Shown piece after piece: positions 33,519-42,543 of a DNA stretch of 64,000 nucleotides. Positions within the stretch are counted from its first letter, which is position 1, and the number at the start of each line of letters is the position of its first letter. This DNA is from Halorubrum salipaludis (GTDB lineage: Archaea; Halobacteriota; Halobacteria; Halobacteriales; Haloferacaceae). A program made the position numbers and the translations under genes. The stretch spans positions 124,001 to 188,000 of the forward strand of contig NZ_NSKC01000005.1 of assembly GCF_002286985.1 (NCBI RefSeq), read 5' to 3'. The notes under the pieces were generated by a model. That model was not told where the DNA came from. It saw nothing but the letters and a program-made list of their open reading frames with translations, and ran no database searches.

Positions 33519-34316
33519 TCACTCCGCGTCGCCGTCCTCGTACGCGTCGAGCCAGCCGGAGACGGTCTTCTGGAGCGCTCCGGTGGTGCTACCGAGATTC
33601 AGGATCTGGTATCCCTCCGTCGCCTTCTCGTCCGCGTCGTCGACGCCGAAGGCGAGCCCGCCGACCGGCACGCCGGCCGCGATCGCCTTCGATCGGACGG
33701 TCTCGACCGCCTCCCGCACCTCCGGGTGGTCGATCTCTCCGGGATGGCCGAGCGAGACGGACAGGTCGAACGGCCCGAGGAAGACGAAGCCGAGCTCCGG
33801 GACGTCAAGGATCGCGTCGATGTTCTCGACGGCGGCCGCGGTCTCGATCGTGGTACCGACCATCGTCTCGGCGTCCTCGGTCTCCACGTAGTCGTCCGCC
33901 AGGCCCCATCGGCGCGCCCGCGGCGCGGCGAGCCCGCGGTCGCCGGGCTCGTCGTCGTACTCGAACCGGGCGGACGCGACGGCCTCGCGGACCTCGGCCG
34001 CGCCCTCGACCCGCGGCAGGAAGACGTTCCTGACGCCCAGGTCGAGCGCCTTCCGCACGAGCGCCGGGTCCGAGTCGGGCAGCCGGACGAGCAGCTCGAC
34101 GCCGGTCCGCTCAGCGGCCCGGAGGAGGTTCTCGATCAGGCCCGCGTCCCACGGGTCTGGCCCGCCGTGTTCCAAGTCCAGCCAGACGAAGTCGACCCCG
34201 ACCTCACCGTACAGTTCGACGAGATTCGGGCTGTACGCGTTGTCGAGCAGTCCGAGCGCGACCTCGCCGTCCGCCACCGTCGCCGCGAGTTCGTTCGTGC
34301 GCGAGTGAGTTCCCAT
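33519..34316 (-). CDS. HpcH/HpaI aldolase family protein
   Basis: This 265-residue TIM-barrel class II aldolase would cleave or form 2-keto-acid C-C bonds. Features: FVWLDLEHGGPDPW (conserved E/H near strand 2), VRLPDSDPALVRKALDLGVRNVFLPRVEGAAEVREAV, TTIETAAAVENIDAILDVPELGFVFLGPFDLSVSLG. Metal-binding Glu/Asp residues lie in IET and GPFDLS. The natural substrate (e.g. 4-hydroxy-2-oxoheptanedioate or 2-keto-3-deoxy sugar acids) is not determined. The gene is divergent from gpmI. Confidence 0.86.
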   Translation of the reverse strand: MGTHSRTNELAATVADGEVALGLLDNAYSPNLVELYGEVGVDFVWLDLEHGGPDPWDAGLIENLLRAAERTGVELLVRLPDSDPALVRKALDLGVRNVFLPRVEGAAEVREAVASARFEYDDEPGDRGLAAPRARRWGLADDYVETEDAETMVGTTIETAAAVENIDAILDVPELGFVFLGPFDLSVSLGHPGEIDHPEVREAVETVRSKAIAAGVPVGGLAFGVDDADEKATEGYQILNLGSTTGALQKTVSGWLDAYEDGDAE

Positions 34317-34435
34317 CGTCCGTCACGTCGGTCGCCGCGGACAAACCGTTGTGGGGTCGACGGGCGCCCGGATCCCGGGACCGCCGGGGCGACGCGAGGC
34401 GAAGAGTAGTTACCTCGCCCACGGAAACGAGGGGT

Positions 34436-36001
34436 ATGGAAACGGCGCTCATCATTCTCGACGGCTGGGGGCTCGGCGGCGGCGCAGGAGACGGCGAGCG
34501 CGGGGAGACGGTCGATCCCTCGGGACGTCCCGCGGGCCGCGACGCGGTCGCGGCGGCCGACACGCCCGCCTTCGACGCTGCCACCGAGCGCGGCGCGGAC
34601 GGCCGCCTCGTCGTCCACGGGCGGCGCGTGGGGCTCCCGGAGGGGCAGATGGGCAACTCCGAGGTCGGCCACCTGAACATCGGCGCGGGGCGGGTCGTCA
34701 AGCAGGCGTACACCCGCATCACGGACGCGCTCGCCGAGGGGTCGCTCTCGGACAACGACGCCGTCGCGGCCGCGCTCGACCACGCTGACTCGACCGGTGG
34801 ACGGGTCCACTTCATGGGGCTCGTCTCTGACGGCGGGGTCCACTCGGACGTGGAACACCTGCTCGCGCTGATCGACGCGGCGGCCGACGCCGGGGTGCCG
34901 GCGACGAGCCACGCGTTCACCGACGGCCGCGACACCGCCCCGGAGATCGCCGACGAGTTCCTCGCGGACGTGACGGCGAAGGCCGACGAGCGCGGAACCG
35001 GTCACGTCGCGACCGTGACGGGACGCTACCACGCGATGGACCGCGACGAGAACTGGGAGCGCACGCGGAAGGCGTACGACGCGATCGTCTCCCGCGACGC
35101 CCCGCACGAGGCCGAGAGCGCGGTCGCGGCGGCCCGCGAGGCCCACGCTCGGGGGGAGACCGACGAGTTTGTCGAGCCGACGCTCGTGGCCGACGAGCCG
35201 GCGCTCGATGACGGAGACGCCGTGGTCTTCTTCAACTTCCGGGCGGATCGCGCCCGCCAGCTGGTCCGGATGCTCACCGACACGCAGCCCGCGTGGGAGT
35301 TCGATCTCGACCAGCCCGATATCCGCATGACCACGATGACCGAGTACGACGAGACGTTCGAGTTCCCGGTCGCGTTCCCGCCGCAGATCCCGGCGAACAC
35401 GATCGGCGAGGTGGTCTCAGACGTCGACGGCACCCAGCTCCGGATCGCGGAGTCGGAAAAGTACCCGCACGTCACCTACTTCCTTAACGGCGGGAGGGAG
35501 GTGGAGTTCCCCGGCGAGAATCGGACCATCGTCGAGAGCCCGGACGTGTCCACCTACGACCAGCAGCCGGAGATGTCCGCCCCGGAAGTGACCGACGAGG
35601 CGGTCGAGACGATCGCCGAAGACGACCCCGACCTGCTGGTGTTGAACTACGCGAACCCCGACATGGTGGGCCACACCGGCGACTTCGACGCCGCGGTCGA
35701 GGCGGTCGAGGCGGTGGACGCCCAGCTCGACCGGCTCCTCGACGCGGTCGCCGACGCGGGCGGCCACGCGGTCGTGACGGCCGACCACGGCAACGCCGAC
35801 GACATGGGGACCCCCGAAGACCCCCACACCGCCCACACGTTCAACCCGGTCCCCTTCGTGTACCTGACGCCCGACGGCGACGACGGGGGACGAGCGGTCC
35901 GCGAGGGCGGCTCGCTCTGTGACATCGCCCCGACGCTGCTCGATCTGATGGGGCTCGACCGTCCGGAGGAGATGACCGGCGAGGGCCTCTTGACGGAGTA
36001 A
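34436..36001 (+). CDS. gpmI: 2,3-bisphosphoglycerate-independent phosphoglycerate mutase
   Basis: This 521-residue metalloenzyme of the alkaline phosphatase superfamily interconverts 3- and 2-phosphoglycerate in glycolysis/gluconeogenesis. The catalytic Ser lies in MGNSEVGHLNIGAGR. Other hallmarks: HFMGLVSDGGVHSD, HAFTDGRDTAP, FFNFRADRARQL, NYANPDMVGHTG and VVTADHGNAD (metal ligands). Full length for the iPGM family. The start at 34436 is the METALIILDGWG box. It is followed at 107 bp by thiolase on the same strand, likely a separate unit. Confidence 0.95.
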   Translation: METALIILDGWGLGGGAGDGERGETVDPSGRPAGRDAVAAADTPAFDAATERGADGRLVVHGRRVGLPEGQMGNSEVGHLNIGAGRVVKQAYTRITDALAEGSLSDNDAVAAALDHADSTGGRVHFMGLVSDGGVHSDVEHLLALIDAAADAGVPATSHAFTDGRDTAPEIADEFLADVTAKADERGTGHVATVTGRYHAMDRDENWERTRKAYDAIVSRDAPHEAESAVAAAREAHARGETDEFVEPTLVADEPALDDGDAVVFFNFRADRARQLVRMLTDTQPAWEFDLDQPDIRMTTMTEYDETFEFPVAFPPQIPANTIGEVVSDVDGTQLRIAESEKYPHVTYFLNGGREVEFPGENRTIVESPDVSTYDQQPEMSAPEVTDEAVETIAEDDPDLLVLNYANPDMVGHTGDFDAAVEAVEAVDAQLDRLLDAVADAGGHAVVTADHGNADDMGTPEDPHTAHTFNPVPFVYLTPDGDDGGRAVREGGSLCDIAPTLLDLMGLDRPEEMTGEGLLTE

Positions 36002-36108
36002 TTCGGGGGACGATCGCTCCCGGGTCGACGCGTGATAAACGATAAACCCCGGTCAGATTCACTCGGGTTCCACGCCGTTTTAAGTCCCTGACGCGCCAGC
36101 GATCGATC

Positions 36109-37251
36109 ATGACAGACGGGACCACGCCGGTTATCGCCGCCGCCTACCGAACGCCGCAGGGACGCGACGGGGGCGTCTACGCCGACGTCCGCAGCGAGGA
36201 CCTCTCGACGCGGCTCATCGACCACACGCTCGCGGAGACGGGGCTGACGAGCGACCACGTCGACGACCTGATGTGGGGCGTCGCCCAGCAGCGGACGGAA
36301 CAGGACAACAACGTCGCGCGCGTCATCGCGCTGCTCTCCGATCTGGGCGAGTCGGTGCCGGCGACCTCGATCAACCGCTGGTGCGCCTCCTCGATGCAGG
36401 CGATCATCTCGGCGTCGGACGCGATCGCGGCCGGGAACCGCGACTGCATCATCGCCGGCGGCGTCGAGAACATGAGCCGCGTCCCGATGGACGGCGACTC
36501 CTACCAACACCTCCATTCCGAGCTCTCGGAGCAGTACAACGTCTTCCAGCTCCAGATGGGGATGACCGCCGAGAAGGTCGCCGAGGAGTACGACGTGAGC
36601 CGCGAGGCGCAGGACGAGTACGCGGCCCGCAGTCATCAGCGCGCCGCCGAGGCCACCGAGTCGGGCCGCTTCGACGACGAGATCGTCCCCGTGGAGACCG
36701 ACGAGGGGCTCGTGGAGGAAGACGAGGGGATCCGCCCGGACACGACGCCCGAGAAGCTCGCCGGCCTCTCGCCCGCGTTCACGGGGGACGGCACGGTGAC
36801 CGCCGGGAACTCCTCGCAGATCTCCGACGGCGCGTCGCTGACGCTCGTCACGAGCAAGGCGTTCGCGGAGGACCACGGCCTCGACGTGCTCGCGGAGGTC
36901 GGCACGAACAACGTCGCCGGCGTCGACCCCACCGTGATGGGGATCGGCCCGGTGCCCGCGACCCGCGGCCTGCTCGACCGCGCCGGCCGGAGCATCGACG
37001 ACTACGACCTCGTGGAGCTCAACGAGGCGTTCGCCTCCCAGTGCGAGTACTCGCGGCGCGAGCTCGGGATCGACGAGGAGCAGTACAACGTCAACGGCGG
37101 CGCCATCGCCATCGGTCACCCCCTCGGCGCGTCCGGCGCGCGGCTCCCCGTCACTCTGATCCACGAGATGGAAAAGCGGGACGCCGACCGCGGGCTCGCG
37201 ACGCTCTGCGTCGGCTTCGGGCAGGGCGCGGCGATAGAGTTCAGCAGATAG
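36109..37251 (+). CDS. Thiolase (acetyl-CoA C-acetyltransferase/3-ketoacyl-CoA thiolase)
   Basis: This 380-residue thiolase has the acylated Cys92 in NRWCASSMQAI, the His motif GGAIAIGHPLGASGAR, and a second active Cys near the C-terminus in TLCVGFGQGA. It makes or cleaves acetoacetyl-CoA or longer 3-ketoacyl-CoA, so it may serve mevalonate synthesis or fatty-acid degradation. No operon partner indicates which. Full length; the ATG at 36109 begins MTDGTTPVIAAAYRTP, matching the family start. Confidence 0.92.
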   Translation: MTDGTTPVIAAAYRTPQGRDGGVYADVRSEDLSTRLIDHTLAETGLTSDHVDDLMWGVAQQRTEQDNNVARVIALLSDLGESVPATSINRWCASSMQAIISASDAIAAGNRDCIIAGGVENMSRVPMDGDSYQHLHSELSEQYNVFQLQMGMTAEKVAEEYDVSREAQDEYAARSHQRAAEATESGRFDDEIVPVETDEGLVEEDEGIRPDTTPEKLAGLSPAFTGDGTVTAGNSSQISDGASLTLVTSKAFAEDHGLDVLAEVGTNNVAGVDPTVMGIGPVPATRGLLDRAGRSIDDYDLVELNEAFASQCEYSRRELGIDEEQYNVNGGAIAIGHPLGASGARLPVTLIHEMEKRDADRGLATLCVGFGQGAAIEFSR

Positions 37252-37310
37252 CGCTCGGCGCCGTCGCTCGGGAGATTAAAAACACCTTCCGGTGACACCG
37301 CGCCGCGGAG

Positions 37311-37595
37311 TTACTGGATATGGCCTTCGCGCCGGAGCTGGTCCGCGTCGTCGTCGTCGTACCGCCACTCGACGTTCGCCTTCTCGTCCTGCCAGTCCCA
37401 CGGCTCCGCGAGGACCACGTCGCCCTCGCTGATCCACGTCCGGTACTTCATGCGGCCGGGGATCCGGCCCATCCGCGTCTCGCCGTCCACGCAGCGCAGT
37501 CGCACGTGGTTCCCGCCGAGGTGTTCCGTCACCACGGCGAACACTTCGTCGTCGTTGGGCATTCGGAGGTTCCGACGCCCGGATTCTTCGCTCAT
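37311..37595 (-). CDS. eif1a: Archaeal translation initiation factor aIF1A
   Basis: This 94-residue OB-fold factor occupies the A-site during start-codon selection. [73 protein letters not shown] is the signature eIF1A core (G-R-[IM]-x-G-[KR]-[FM]-R). The short N-terminal tail precedes it. A CTTATAC box (plus-strand 37618-37624) lies about 23 nt before the ATG, so the message is probably leaderless. Confidence 0.95.
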   Translation of the reverse strand: MSEESGRRNLRMPNDDEVFAVVTEHLGGNHVRLRCVDGETRMGRIPGRMKYRTWISEGDVVLAEPWDWQDEKANVEWRYDDDDADQLRREGHIQ

Positions 37596-37728
37596 ACACT
37601 ACATATGACGGTGGGCCGTATAAGTGATGGGAGATACGTGTGCGCGTTTCTCGTGCGAACCTGTGTCGTGCAAACTGGTGGCACGACACGGGGAGTCCGG
37701 TCACCGCGACGCCGATCGCCGCCCGCGC

Positions 37729-38415
37729 TCACTTCCCGTCGCCCGGTTTCGCGTCGAACGCGGCGTCGACCTGCGCGAACGTCTCCGCCTGATCGCCGGA
37801 GTTGTCGACGACGACGTGGTCGGTCTCGATCCGGTCGAACAGCTCCTTGAAGTGGAGGTGGACCTCGAAGTCGGCGTCGCTGATCCCGTCGCGGCGCTCG
37901 ATCCGGCGCTCGACGACCGGCTCGTCGCACTCGACCTCGACGAGGGCGAACCCGCCCGCGACGCTCTCGCCCACCTCGCGGGCGTCGGCGCGGAACCGGG
38001 CGTCCGCGAACGTCGCGTCGAGGACGACGGCGGACCCGGCGGCGACGCGGTCGCGGGCGCGGTCGATGAGCTCCGCGTACACCGCCTCCGTCTCCGCGTC
38101 GGTGTACGCCGGCTCCTCGAACAGCTCCTTCCGAATCACGTCGGTCCGGAGGATCTCGCCGTCGACGTGGGCGGCGACCCGCTCCGCCACCGTCGTCTTG
38201 CCGACGCCCGGCAGCCCGCAGACGACGACCAGCGCGCCGCCCCCGGACGCGGCGGCGGTCGTCGATCCGGCCGCCGGGTCGACGGCGGCCCCTCCCTCGG
38301 AGGGCGGGTCGGGCGGATCGGCGATCGCCCCTCGAGGTCCCCCGTCGTCGGCCGCGTCACCGTTCGACATCGGCGCCCCCTCGGTTCCGGCCGTCGGCCG
38401 TCCTCCGTCACTCAT
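37729..38415 (-). CDS. P-loop kinase with long disordered N-terminus
   Basis: This 228-residue protein has Walker A VVCGLPGVGKTTVAERV preceded by about 60 low-complexity residues (PPDPPSEGG, TTAAASGGG). The body (GEILRTDVIRKELFEEPAYTDAETEAVY, VVLDATFADARFRADAREVGES, VECDEPVVERRIERRDGISDADFEVHLHFKELFDRIE) matches small-molecule kinases such as the gluconate kinase/AAA_33 group. The substrate is unknown. An internal ATG at 38370 (MSNGDAADDGG) is an alternative start that removes 15 residues. Confidence 0.8.
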   Translation of the reverse strand: MSDGGRPTAGTEGAPMSNGDAADDGGPRGAIADPPDPPSEGGAAVDPAAGSTTAAASGGGALVVVCGLPGVGKTTVAERVAAHVDGEILRTDVIRKELFEEPAYTDAETEAVYAELIDRARDRVAAGSAVVLDATFADARFRADAREVGESVAGGFALVEVECDEPVVERRIERRDGISDADFEVHLHFKELFDRIETDHVVVDNSGDQAETFAQVDAAFDAKPGDGK

Positions 38416-38507
38416 CCATCCGCACGGTCCGTCGAGAGGTAAATGAAGCTTCCCTTCAGGGGCGGCCGAGCGAAGCGTTCAAACCCCGTCGCCACGACGG
38501 GTCTCGC

Positions 38508-38642
38508 ATGGAAGACATGGAGTCGCTCGTGCTCGATCAGGACGAAGAGGCCCTCTCTCCCGCCGTCGTGGTGGCGACGATCGCCCTCCTCGCGGTCTTC
38601 GTCGTCGGATTCCTCGTGCAGATCGTCGGCCTGCTCGTCTGA
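38508..38642 (+). CDS. 44-residue single-span membrane protein
   Basis: This tiny ORF encodes MEDMESLVLDQDEEALSPAV followed by a hydrophobic run (VVVATIALLAVFVVGFLVQIVGLLV). The charged N-terminal half and single TM helix are typical of haloarchaeal micro-membrane proteins. A second in-frame ATG lies at 38517. It is divergent from the kinase gene upstream and co-directional with the carbonic anhydrase. The composition strongly suggests real coding sequence, but no family is recognised. Confidence 0.65.
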   Translation: MEDMESLVLDQDEEALSPAVVVATIALLAVFVVGFLVQIVGLLV

Positions 38643-38758
38643 TCGCCTGATCGCCTCCGAACCGATCTCGGTCGCCTACTCCCCGATTCTCGCGGCGTCC
38701 GTCCCTTATTCTCGCCACGTCCGTCCCCCTTTTCAGACTCGGGAGCGAGTCGACGGGT

Positions 38759-39493
38759 ATGGGACGCGATCTCCTCACCGATCTCCTCGCGCGCAACGAC
38801 GAGCACGTCGCGTCGCTCGGGGCGGACGCCTTCGCGAATCAGCGCGACGGTCAGCGTCCCTCGGTCGTCTCCGTCTGCTGTTCGGACTCCCGCGTGTCGC
38901 AGGAGGGCATGTGGGAGGTCGATCGGCCGGGGTTTCTCTTTTCCGCCGGCAACATCGGGAACCGCGCCACCGACCGCGTCGACGGCGAGCGCGTGCTCGC
39001 GGGCAGCGTCGCGTACCCGCTCGCGTACACCGGCACGGAAGCGCTCGCGATCGTCGGACACACCGGGTGCGGCGCGGTCGGCGCGGCCCTCTCTGCGGTT
39101 CGGACGGGTGAAATCCCCGGAGAACCCGGCGTCAGGGCCGACGTGGAGGAGCTCGTCCCGATCGTCGAGGCGGGGATCGACGCGCTTGAGAGCGACGCCG
39201 GCGAGGGGACCGGCGACAACGAGGCGGCCGACGGAGGGGGGGCCGGCGAAGACGCCCCCGGCCTCCGCAACCGCCTCGTCGAGTACAACGTCCACGAACA
39301 GGTCGCGATGGCTCGCGAGACCGAAACCGGCGCCGACGCCGACGTGTACGGCTTCGTCTACGACTTCCACGGCGCCTACGGCGGCCGCGACGGAGCGGTC
39401 TACCTCGTGAACGCCGACGGCGAGCGCGACCCCGAGGTCCTCCGCGATCTGGTCGGGCCGTCGCACGCGGACCACGTCGCTACGCTGCTGTAG
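38759..39493 (+). CDS. Beta-class carbonic anhydrase
   Basis: This 244-residue zinc enzyme interconverts CO2 and bicarbonate. Beta-CA ligands are visible: Cys41 and Asp43-Arg45 in CCSDSR, and His101 and Cys104 in GHTGCGA. AGNIGNR is the usual loop. A haloarchaeal acidic insertion (GEGTGDNEAADGGGAGEDA) lies in the middle, and the C-terminal YGFVYDFHGAYGG completes the domain. No signal peptide is seen, so it is cytoplasmic. It probably supplies bicarbonate for carboxylases. Confidence 0.92.
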   Translation: MGRDLLTDLLARNDEHVASLGADAFANQRDGQRPSVVSVCCSDSRVSQEGMWEVDRPGFLFSAGNIGNRATDRVDGERVLAGSVAYPLAYTGTEALAIVGHTGCGAVGAALSAVRTGEIPGEPGVRADVEELVPIVEAGIDALESDAGEGTGDNEAADGGGAGEDAPGLRNRLVEYNVHEQVAMARETETGADADVYGFVYDFHGAYGGRDGAVYLVNADGERDPEVLRDLVGPSHADHVATLL

Positions 39494-39553
39494 GCCTCCT
39501 CGTCGCCCGCCGCATCCGACAGGGGTATCACGCCGACGACCGAACCCCAGGTA

Positions 39554-40801
39554 ATGGACCGCCGCGTTCTGTTCGCGAGCCTGATCTTGTTCGCCGGCGG
39601 CGCGACCGGCGTCGGGGTCGCCCTCTTCGCGTTCGTCGGCCTCGACGACGCTACGGCGGACGCCGAGGTCGTCTGGGAGTCGGAGCCCGTCGCCGGCGAC
39701 GACGGCACCGGCGCGGTCGTCGCCACGATGGACGGCGACCCGCTCGTCCTCCAGCCGACGGTCGAGGACGGCGCCCCGACGATACGCGCCACCGCGGTGG
39801 GCGGCGACGTGGAGTGGCGAACGGGGGTCGGCGGGGCGGACGGCGACACCGGCGACACTGGCGACGGGAACGGCACGGATCCCCCGGCGACGAGCGGGCT
39901 GGCCGCCGGCGAACTCGGCGGCGACGAGGTCGTCGCGTTCACGACCGAAGCCGGCTCCCTCGTCGTGATCGATCCGACCGACGGCACCGAGCGATTCGCG
40001 GTCGACCTCGGCGGATCGGGCGGACTCCGACCGGCGATCGGCGACCTCGACGGCGACGGCGACGGCGAGGTCGCCGCGGTCACGACCGACGGACGGGTTC
40101 GCGCGGTCGACGCGGGCGGAGAGACCGTGTTCGAGACCGACCTCGACGCCTCGGTGAAGCGTCGGCCGCTGGCGGTCGACTTCGGCGGTGCCGGGGGCGA
40201 CGCCGTCCGCGGGCTCGCGGTCGCGACCGCGGTCGACGGCGAGCGTTCGATCAGCCTGCTCGACGCGAGCGGCGAGGTGCGATGGACGACGACTCCGTCG
40301 GTCACCCCCCTGAGTTGGAGCGCGGCCGACACCCGGAGCGGTCCGGTGCTCGCGCTCGGCGGCGCGAACGGGAACCTTGAGACGCTCGATGTCGCCGACG
40401 GCGGGAGCCGCTACGAGGTCGGACTGCAGGACGAGCCCGTCACCGTCGGCGACGCGGACCCCGGTCGCGTCTACGTCGGTGGGAGCGGAAGCGTCTGGGC
40501 GGTCGACCTGCTCGACGGCGAAGTCGTCTGGAAGCAGCAGTACGGCGGCGACACCCGGGTGAACGCGCCCGGCGTCGCCGACGTCGACGGCGACGGCTCT
40601 CCCGGCCCAGTGGCGGTGAATCAGAACGGCGGCGTGCTCGCGCTGAACCAGAACGGCGAGGCGATCGCGCGCGGCGATATCGGTGGACCCAGCGGCGCCG
40701 TCGTGTACGCGGGCCCGCTGTTCGCGGACGCGACCGGCGACGGGACCGCGGAGGTACTCGTGGTCGCCGAGGACGGTCGGATCGTCGCGCTGTCCGACTG
40801 A
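39554..40801 (+). CDS. Membrane-anchored beta-propeller (PQQ/FG-GAP-like) protein
   Basis: This 415-residue protein has an N-terminal signal anchor (RRVLFASLILFAGGATGVGVALFAFVGL) followed by about seven beta-blade repeats. Blades contain patterns such as GDLDGDGDGEVAAVTTDGRVRAVDAGG, ADVDGDGSPGPVAV and FADATGDGTAEVLVVAEDGRIVALSD (Asp-rich calcium-type loops of FG-GAP) and AVDLLDGEVVWKQQYG (PQQ-like). The domain is extracytoplasmic, and it may bind cations or another surface partner. It is downstream of carbonic anhydrase by 60 bp. No catalytic function inferred. Confidence 0.8.
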   Translation: MDRRVLFASLILFAGGATGVGVALFAFVGLDDATADAEVVWESEPVAGDDGTGAVVATMDGDPLVLQPTVEDGAPTIRATAVGGDVEWRTGVGGADGDTGDTGDGNGTDPPATSGLAAGELGGDEVVAFTTEAGSLVVIDPTDGTERFAVDLGGSGGLRPAIGDLDGDGDGEVAAVTTDGRVRAVDAGGETVFETDLDASVKRRPLAVDFGGAGGDAVRGLAVATAVDGERSISLLDASGEVRWTTTPSVTPLSWSAADTRSGPVLALGGANGNLETLDVADGGSRYEVGLQDEPVTVGDADPGRVYVGGSGSVWAVDLLDGEVVWKQQYGGDTRVNAPGVADVDGDGSPGPVAVNQNGGVLALNQNGEAIARGDIGGPSGAVVYAGPLFADATGDGTAEVLVVAEDGRIVALSD

Positions 40802-40977
40802 AGACTGAGCGGCCGGGTCGCGGAGCTCGTCGGGACGTGTTTATCAGTCGGTTCGTGTCCAGTTCGCGTCGCAGTCGCCGAATTTCAGATGTGATTTCAC
40901 CGGAAACGAGGTGTGTCGAAATAGCTACCGCTCGCGGGAACGCGGAGGTCGACGAAAACGGAACGCGGCGTCGCCGT

Positions 40978-41457
40978 TCAGTGCTGCTCGTCCTCGTACA
41001 CCCACGCGGCGGTGTCGAGGCCGTAGTCGACGAGCTCGTCCTCGTCGAAGAACAGGTCGATCTCGCGTTCGTTCGCGCCCTCGTCCTCGTGGTCCGACGC
41101 GTGGATCACGTTGTGGCCGAGGTCTAAGCCGAAGTCGCCGCGGATCGTGCCCGGGGCGGACTCGGCGGGGTCGGTCTCGCCGACCATCGCGCGGACCTGT
41201 CGGGTCGCGTCAGCGCCCTCCCACACCATCGCGAAGACGGGGCCGGAGGTGATGAACTCGACGAGGCCGTCGAAGAACGGCTTCCCCTCGTGCTCGCCGT
41301 AGTGCTCGTGGGCGAGCTCCTCGTCGATCTGCATGAACTTGCCGCCGACGAGCTTCAGGCCGCGCTCCTCGAAGCGAGAGACGATCTCGCCGATGAGGCC
41401 GCGCTGGACGCCGTCCGGCTTCACCATCACGAAGGTGCGCTCGTCGTGGTGGCTCAT
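40978..41457 (-). CDS. ndk: Nucleoside diphosphate kinase
   Basis: This 159-residue enzyme transfers phosphate among nucleoside di/triphosphates via a phospho-His in [12 protein letters not shown]. Family hallmarks: [38 protein letters not shown] and the Kpn-type loop [15 protein letters not shown]. It ends an operon with rpl24e, rps28e and rpl7ae, with a directly abutting start (41457/41458), the conserved archaeal order. Confidence 0.96.
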   Translation of the reverse strand: MSHHDERTFVMVKPDGVQRGLIGEIVSRFEERGLKLVGGKFMQIDEELAHEHYGEHEGKPFFDGLVEFITSGPVFAMVWEGADATRQVRAMVGETDPAESAPGTIRGDFGLDLGHNVIHASDHEDEGANEREIDLFFDEDELVDYGLDTAAWVYEDEQH

Positions 41458-41646
41458 CTACTCGCCACCCTGGTTGCGCCCTTCCTCGGTCCACTCGAGG
41501 TCGCGCGCCTCGCGGCCGAGGAAGTAGTTCTTCTCCGCCTTCGAGTCGACGAAGTGGAGGATCTGTCCGTCCTTCTTGACGTACATCGTGCCCGTGCCGG
41601 GCTCGATCTCCTCGCCGGTGTAGTCGCAGGTTCGTGTCTCGACCAT
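41458..41646 (-). CDS. rpl24e: 50S ribosomal protein L24e, zinc motif lost
   Basis: This 62-residue protein keeps the L24e core TCDYTGEEIEPGTGTMYVKKDGQILHF..REARDLEWTEEGR. Archaeal L24e normally has a four-Cys zinc ribbon (CxxC..CxxxC). Here only the first Cys (Cys7) remains; the others read T, V/D and A (CDYTG; HFVDSKAEKN). The fold must be held without zinc. It sits between rps28e and ndk, spaced 3 bp from rps28e. Confidence 0.93.
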   Translation of the reverse strand: MVETRTCDYTGEEIEPGTGTMYVKKDGQILHFVDSKAEKNYFLGREARDLEWTEEGRNQGGE

Positions 41647-41649
41647 TGG

Positions 41650-41874
41650 TTATCGCCCTCCGATGGAGTCGGCGTCGCGCTGGGTCTCCCGGAGCTGGAG
41701 CACGTCGCCCATGCGGACGGGACCCAGGACGTTCCGGGTGATGATCCGGCCCTGGTTCGATCCTTCCTGGATGCGGCACTTGACCTGCATGGCCTCGCCG
41801 TGCATCCCGGTCTTGCCGACGACCTCGATGACCTCCGCGGTCGTCGAGTCGCCGGTGCCCTCTTCTGCGCTCAT
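41650..41874 (-). CDS. rps28e: 30S ribosomal protein S28e
   Basis: This 74-residue OB-fold ribosomal protein of the small subunit contains [62 protein letters not shown], a textbook S28e ending (LRETxREA). It has a short acidic N-terminal extension ([12 protein letters not shown]). It lies 6 bp downstream of rpl7ae and 3 bp upstream of rpl24e, hence one transcript. Confidence 0.96.
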   Translation of the reverse strand: MSAEEGTGDSTTAEVIEVVGKTGMHGEAMQVKCRIQEGSNQGRIITRNVLGPVRMGDVLQLRETQRDADSIGGR

Positions 41875-41880
41875 GGGTGG

Positions 41881-42243
41881 TTATCGGAGCTCCGCGACCT
41901 TCTCGCCGATGTCCTCGACGTCGTCGTCGGCGTCGCCGGCGTCAACGACGGCGGCGGCGGCCGAGCCGACTTCGAGGCCGGCGGCGTGGCCGACTTCGTC
42001 CTGCGTGTCGACGAAGACGACCGGGATGCCCTTCTCCTCGGCGAGTTCGGGGAGGTGCATCACGATCTCCTCGGGGGAGACGTCCTCGGCGACGATGACG
42101 AGGTCCGCGTTGCCGCGCTCGACGGCCTTCGTGGTCTCGTTGGTTCCTTTCTTCACGGTACCGGTGTCTCGGGCGACCTCGAGCGCCTCGAGCGATCGCT
42201 CGGCGAGGTCGGCTGGGGTTTCGTAGTCTACGTAAACGGGCAT
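41881..42243 (-). CDS. rpl7ae: 50S ribosomal protein L7Ae / kink-turn-binding protein
   Basis: This 120-residue protein binds kink-turns in rRNA, box C/D RNPs and RNase P. Core: [71 protein letters not shown]. It is the first gene of the operon. The start at 42243 ([10 protein letters not shown]) is preferred over an in-frame ATG 14 codons upstream. An approximately 90-nt leader separates it from a TATA element at 42357, which leaves room for autoregulation through a leader structure. Confidence 0.95.
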   Translation of the reverse strand: MPVYVDYETPADLAERSLEALEVARDTGTVKKGTNETTKAVERGNADLVIVAEDVSPEEIVMHLPELAEEKGIPVVFVDTQDEVGHAAGLEVGSAAAAVVDAGDADDDVEDIGEKVAELR

Positions 42244-42356
42244 ATGTTGTTCACCTATCCTCCGCGCGGGCTCGCGTGCTCGCACCGTGGTCGGTCCCTA
42301 ACGGCACGGCACATCATCAACCCCGCAGAGGCTGTGAAGCGACGTAGTCCGGACAT

Positions 42357-42364
42357 CCATAAAA
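42357..42364 (-). promoter_or_regulatory. Probable TATA box of the rpl7ae operon
   Basis: TTTTATGG on the minus strand (plus-strand CCATAAAA) stands about 115 nt before the rpl7ae start. Transcription from about 42332 would leave a roughly 90-nt leader, unusual in a genome region where most mRNAs look leaderless. Confidence 0.5.
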
Positions 42365-42543
42365 GCGCTTTCAATGTCCTGCGCGTGTGCGAGCGGGGCT
42401 CACGGGGCTCGGACCCGCCGCACCCGCGGCGTTGCGACGATAACTCGGGGCCGTCTCGCCGCGCCCACGCCGCGCCTCGACGGCGATCCGCCGCCGAACT
42501 CCGCGCTTTTTAAGCGTCGCTCGCCCCTCCCTCCGCACATCGA

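Noticed and set aside
42244-42330. Kink-turn in the rpl7ae leader
   Set aside because: An ATGATGT word resembles box C, but no matching CTGA is found at a sensible place, so I do not annotate a kink-turn.
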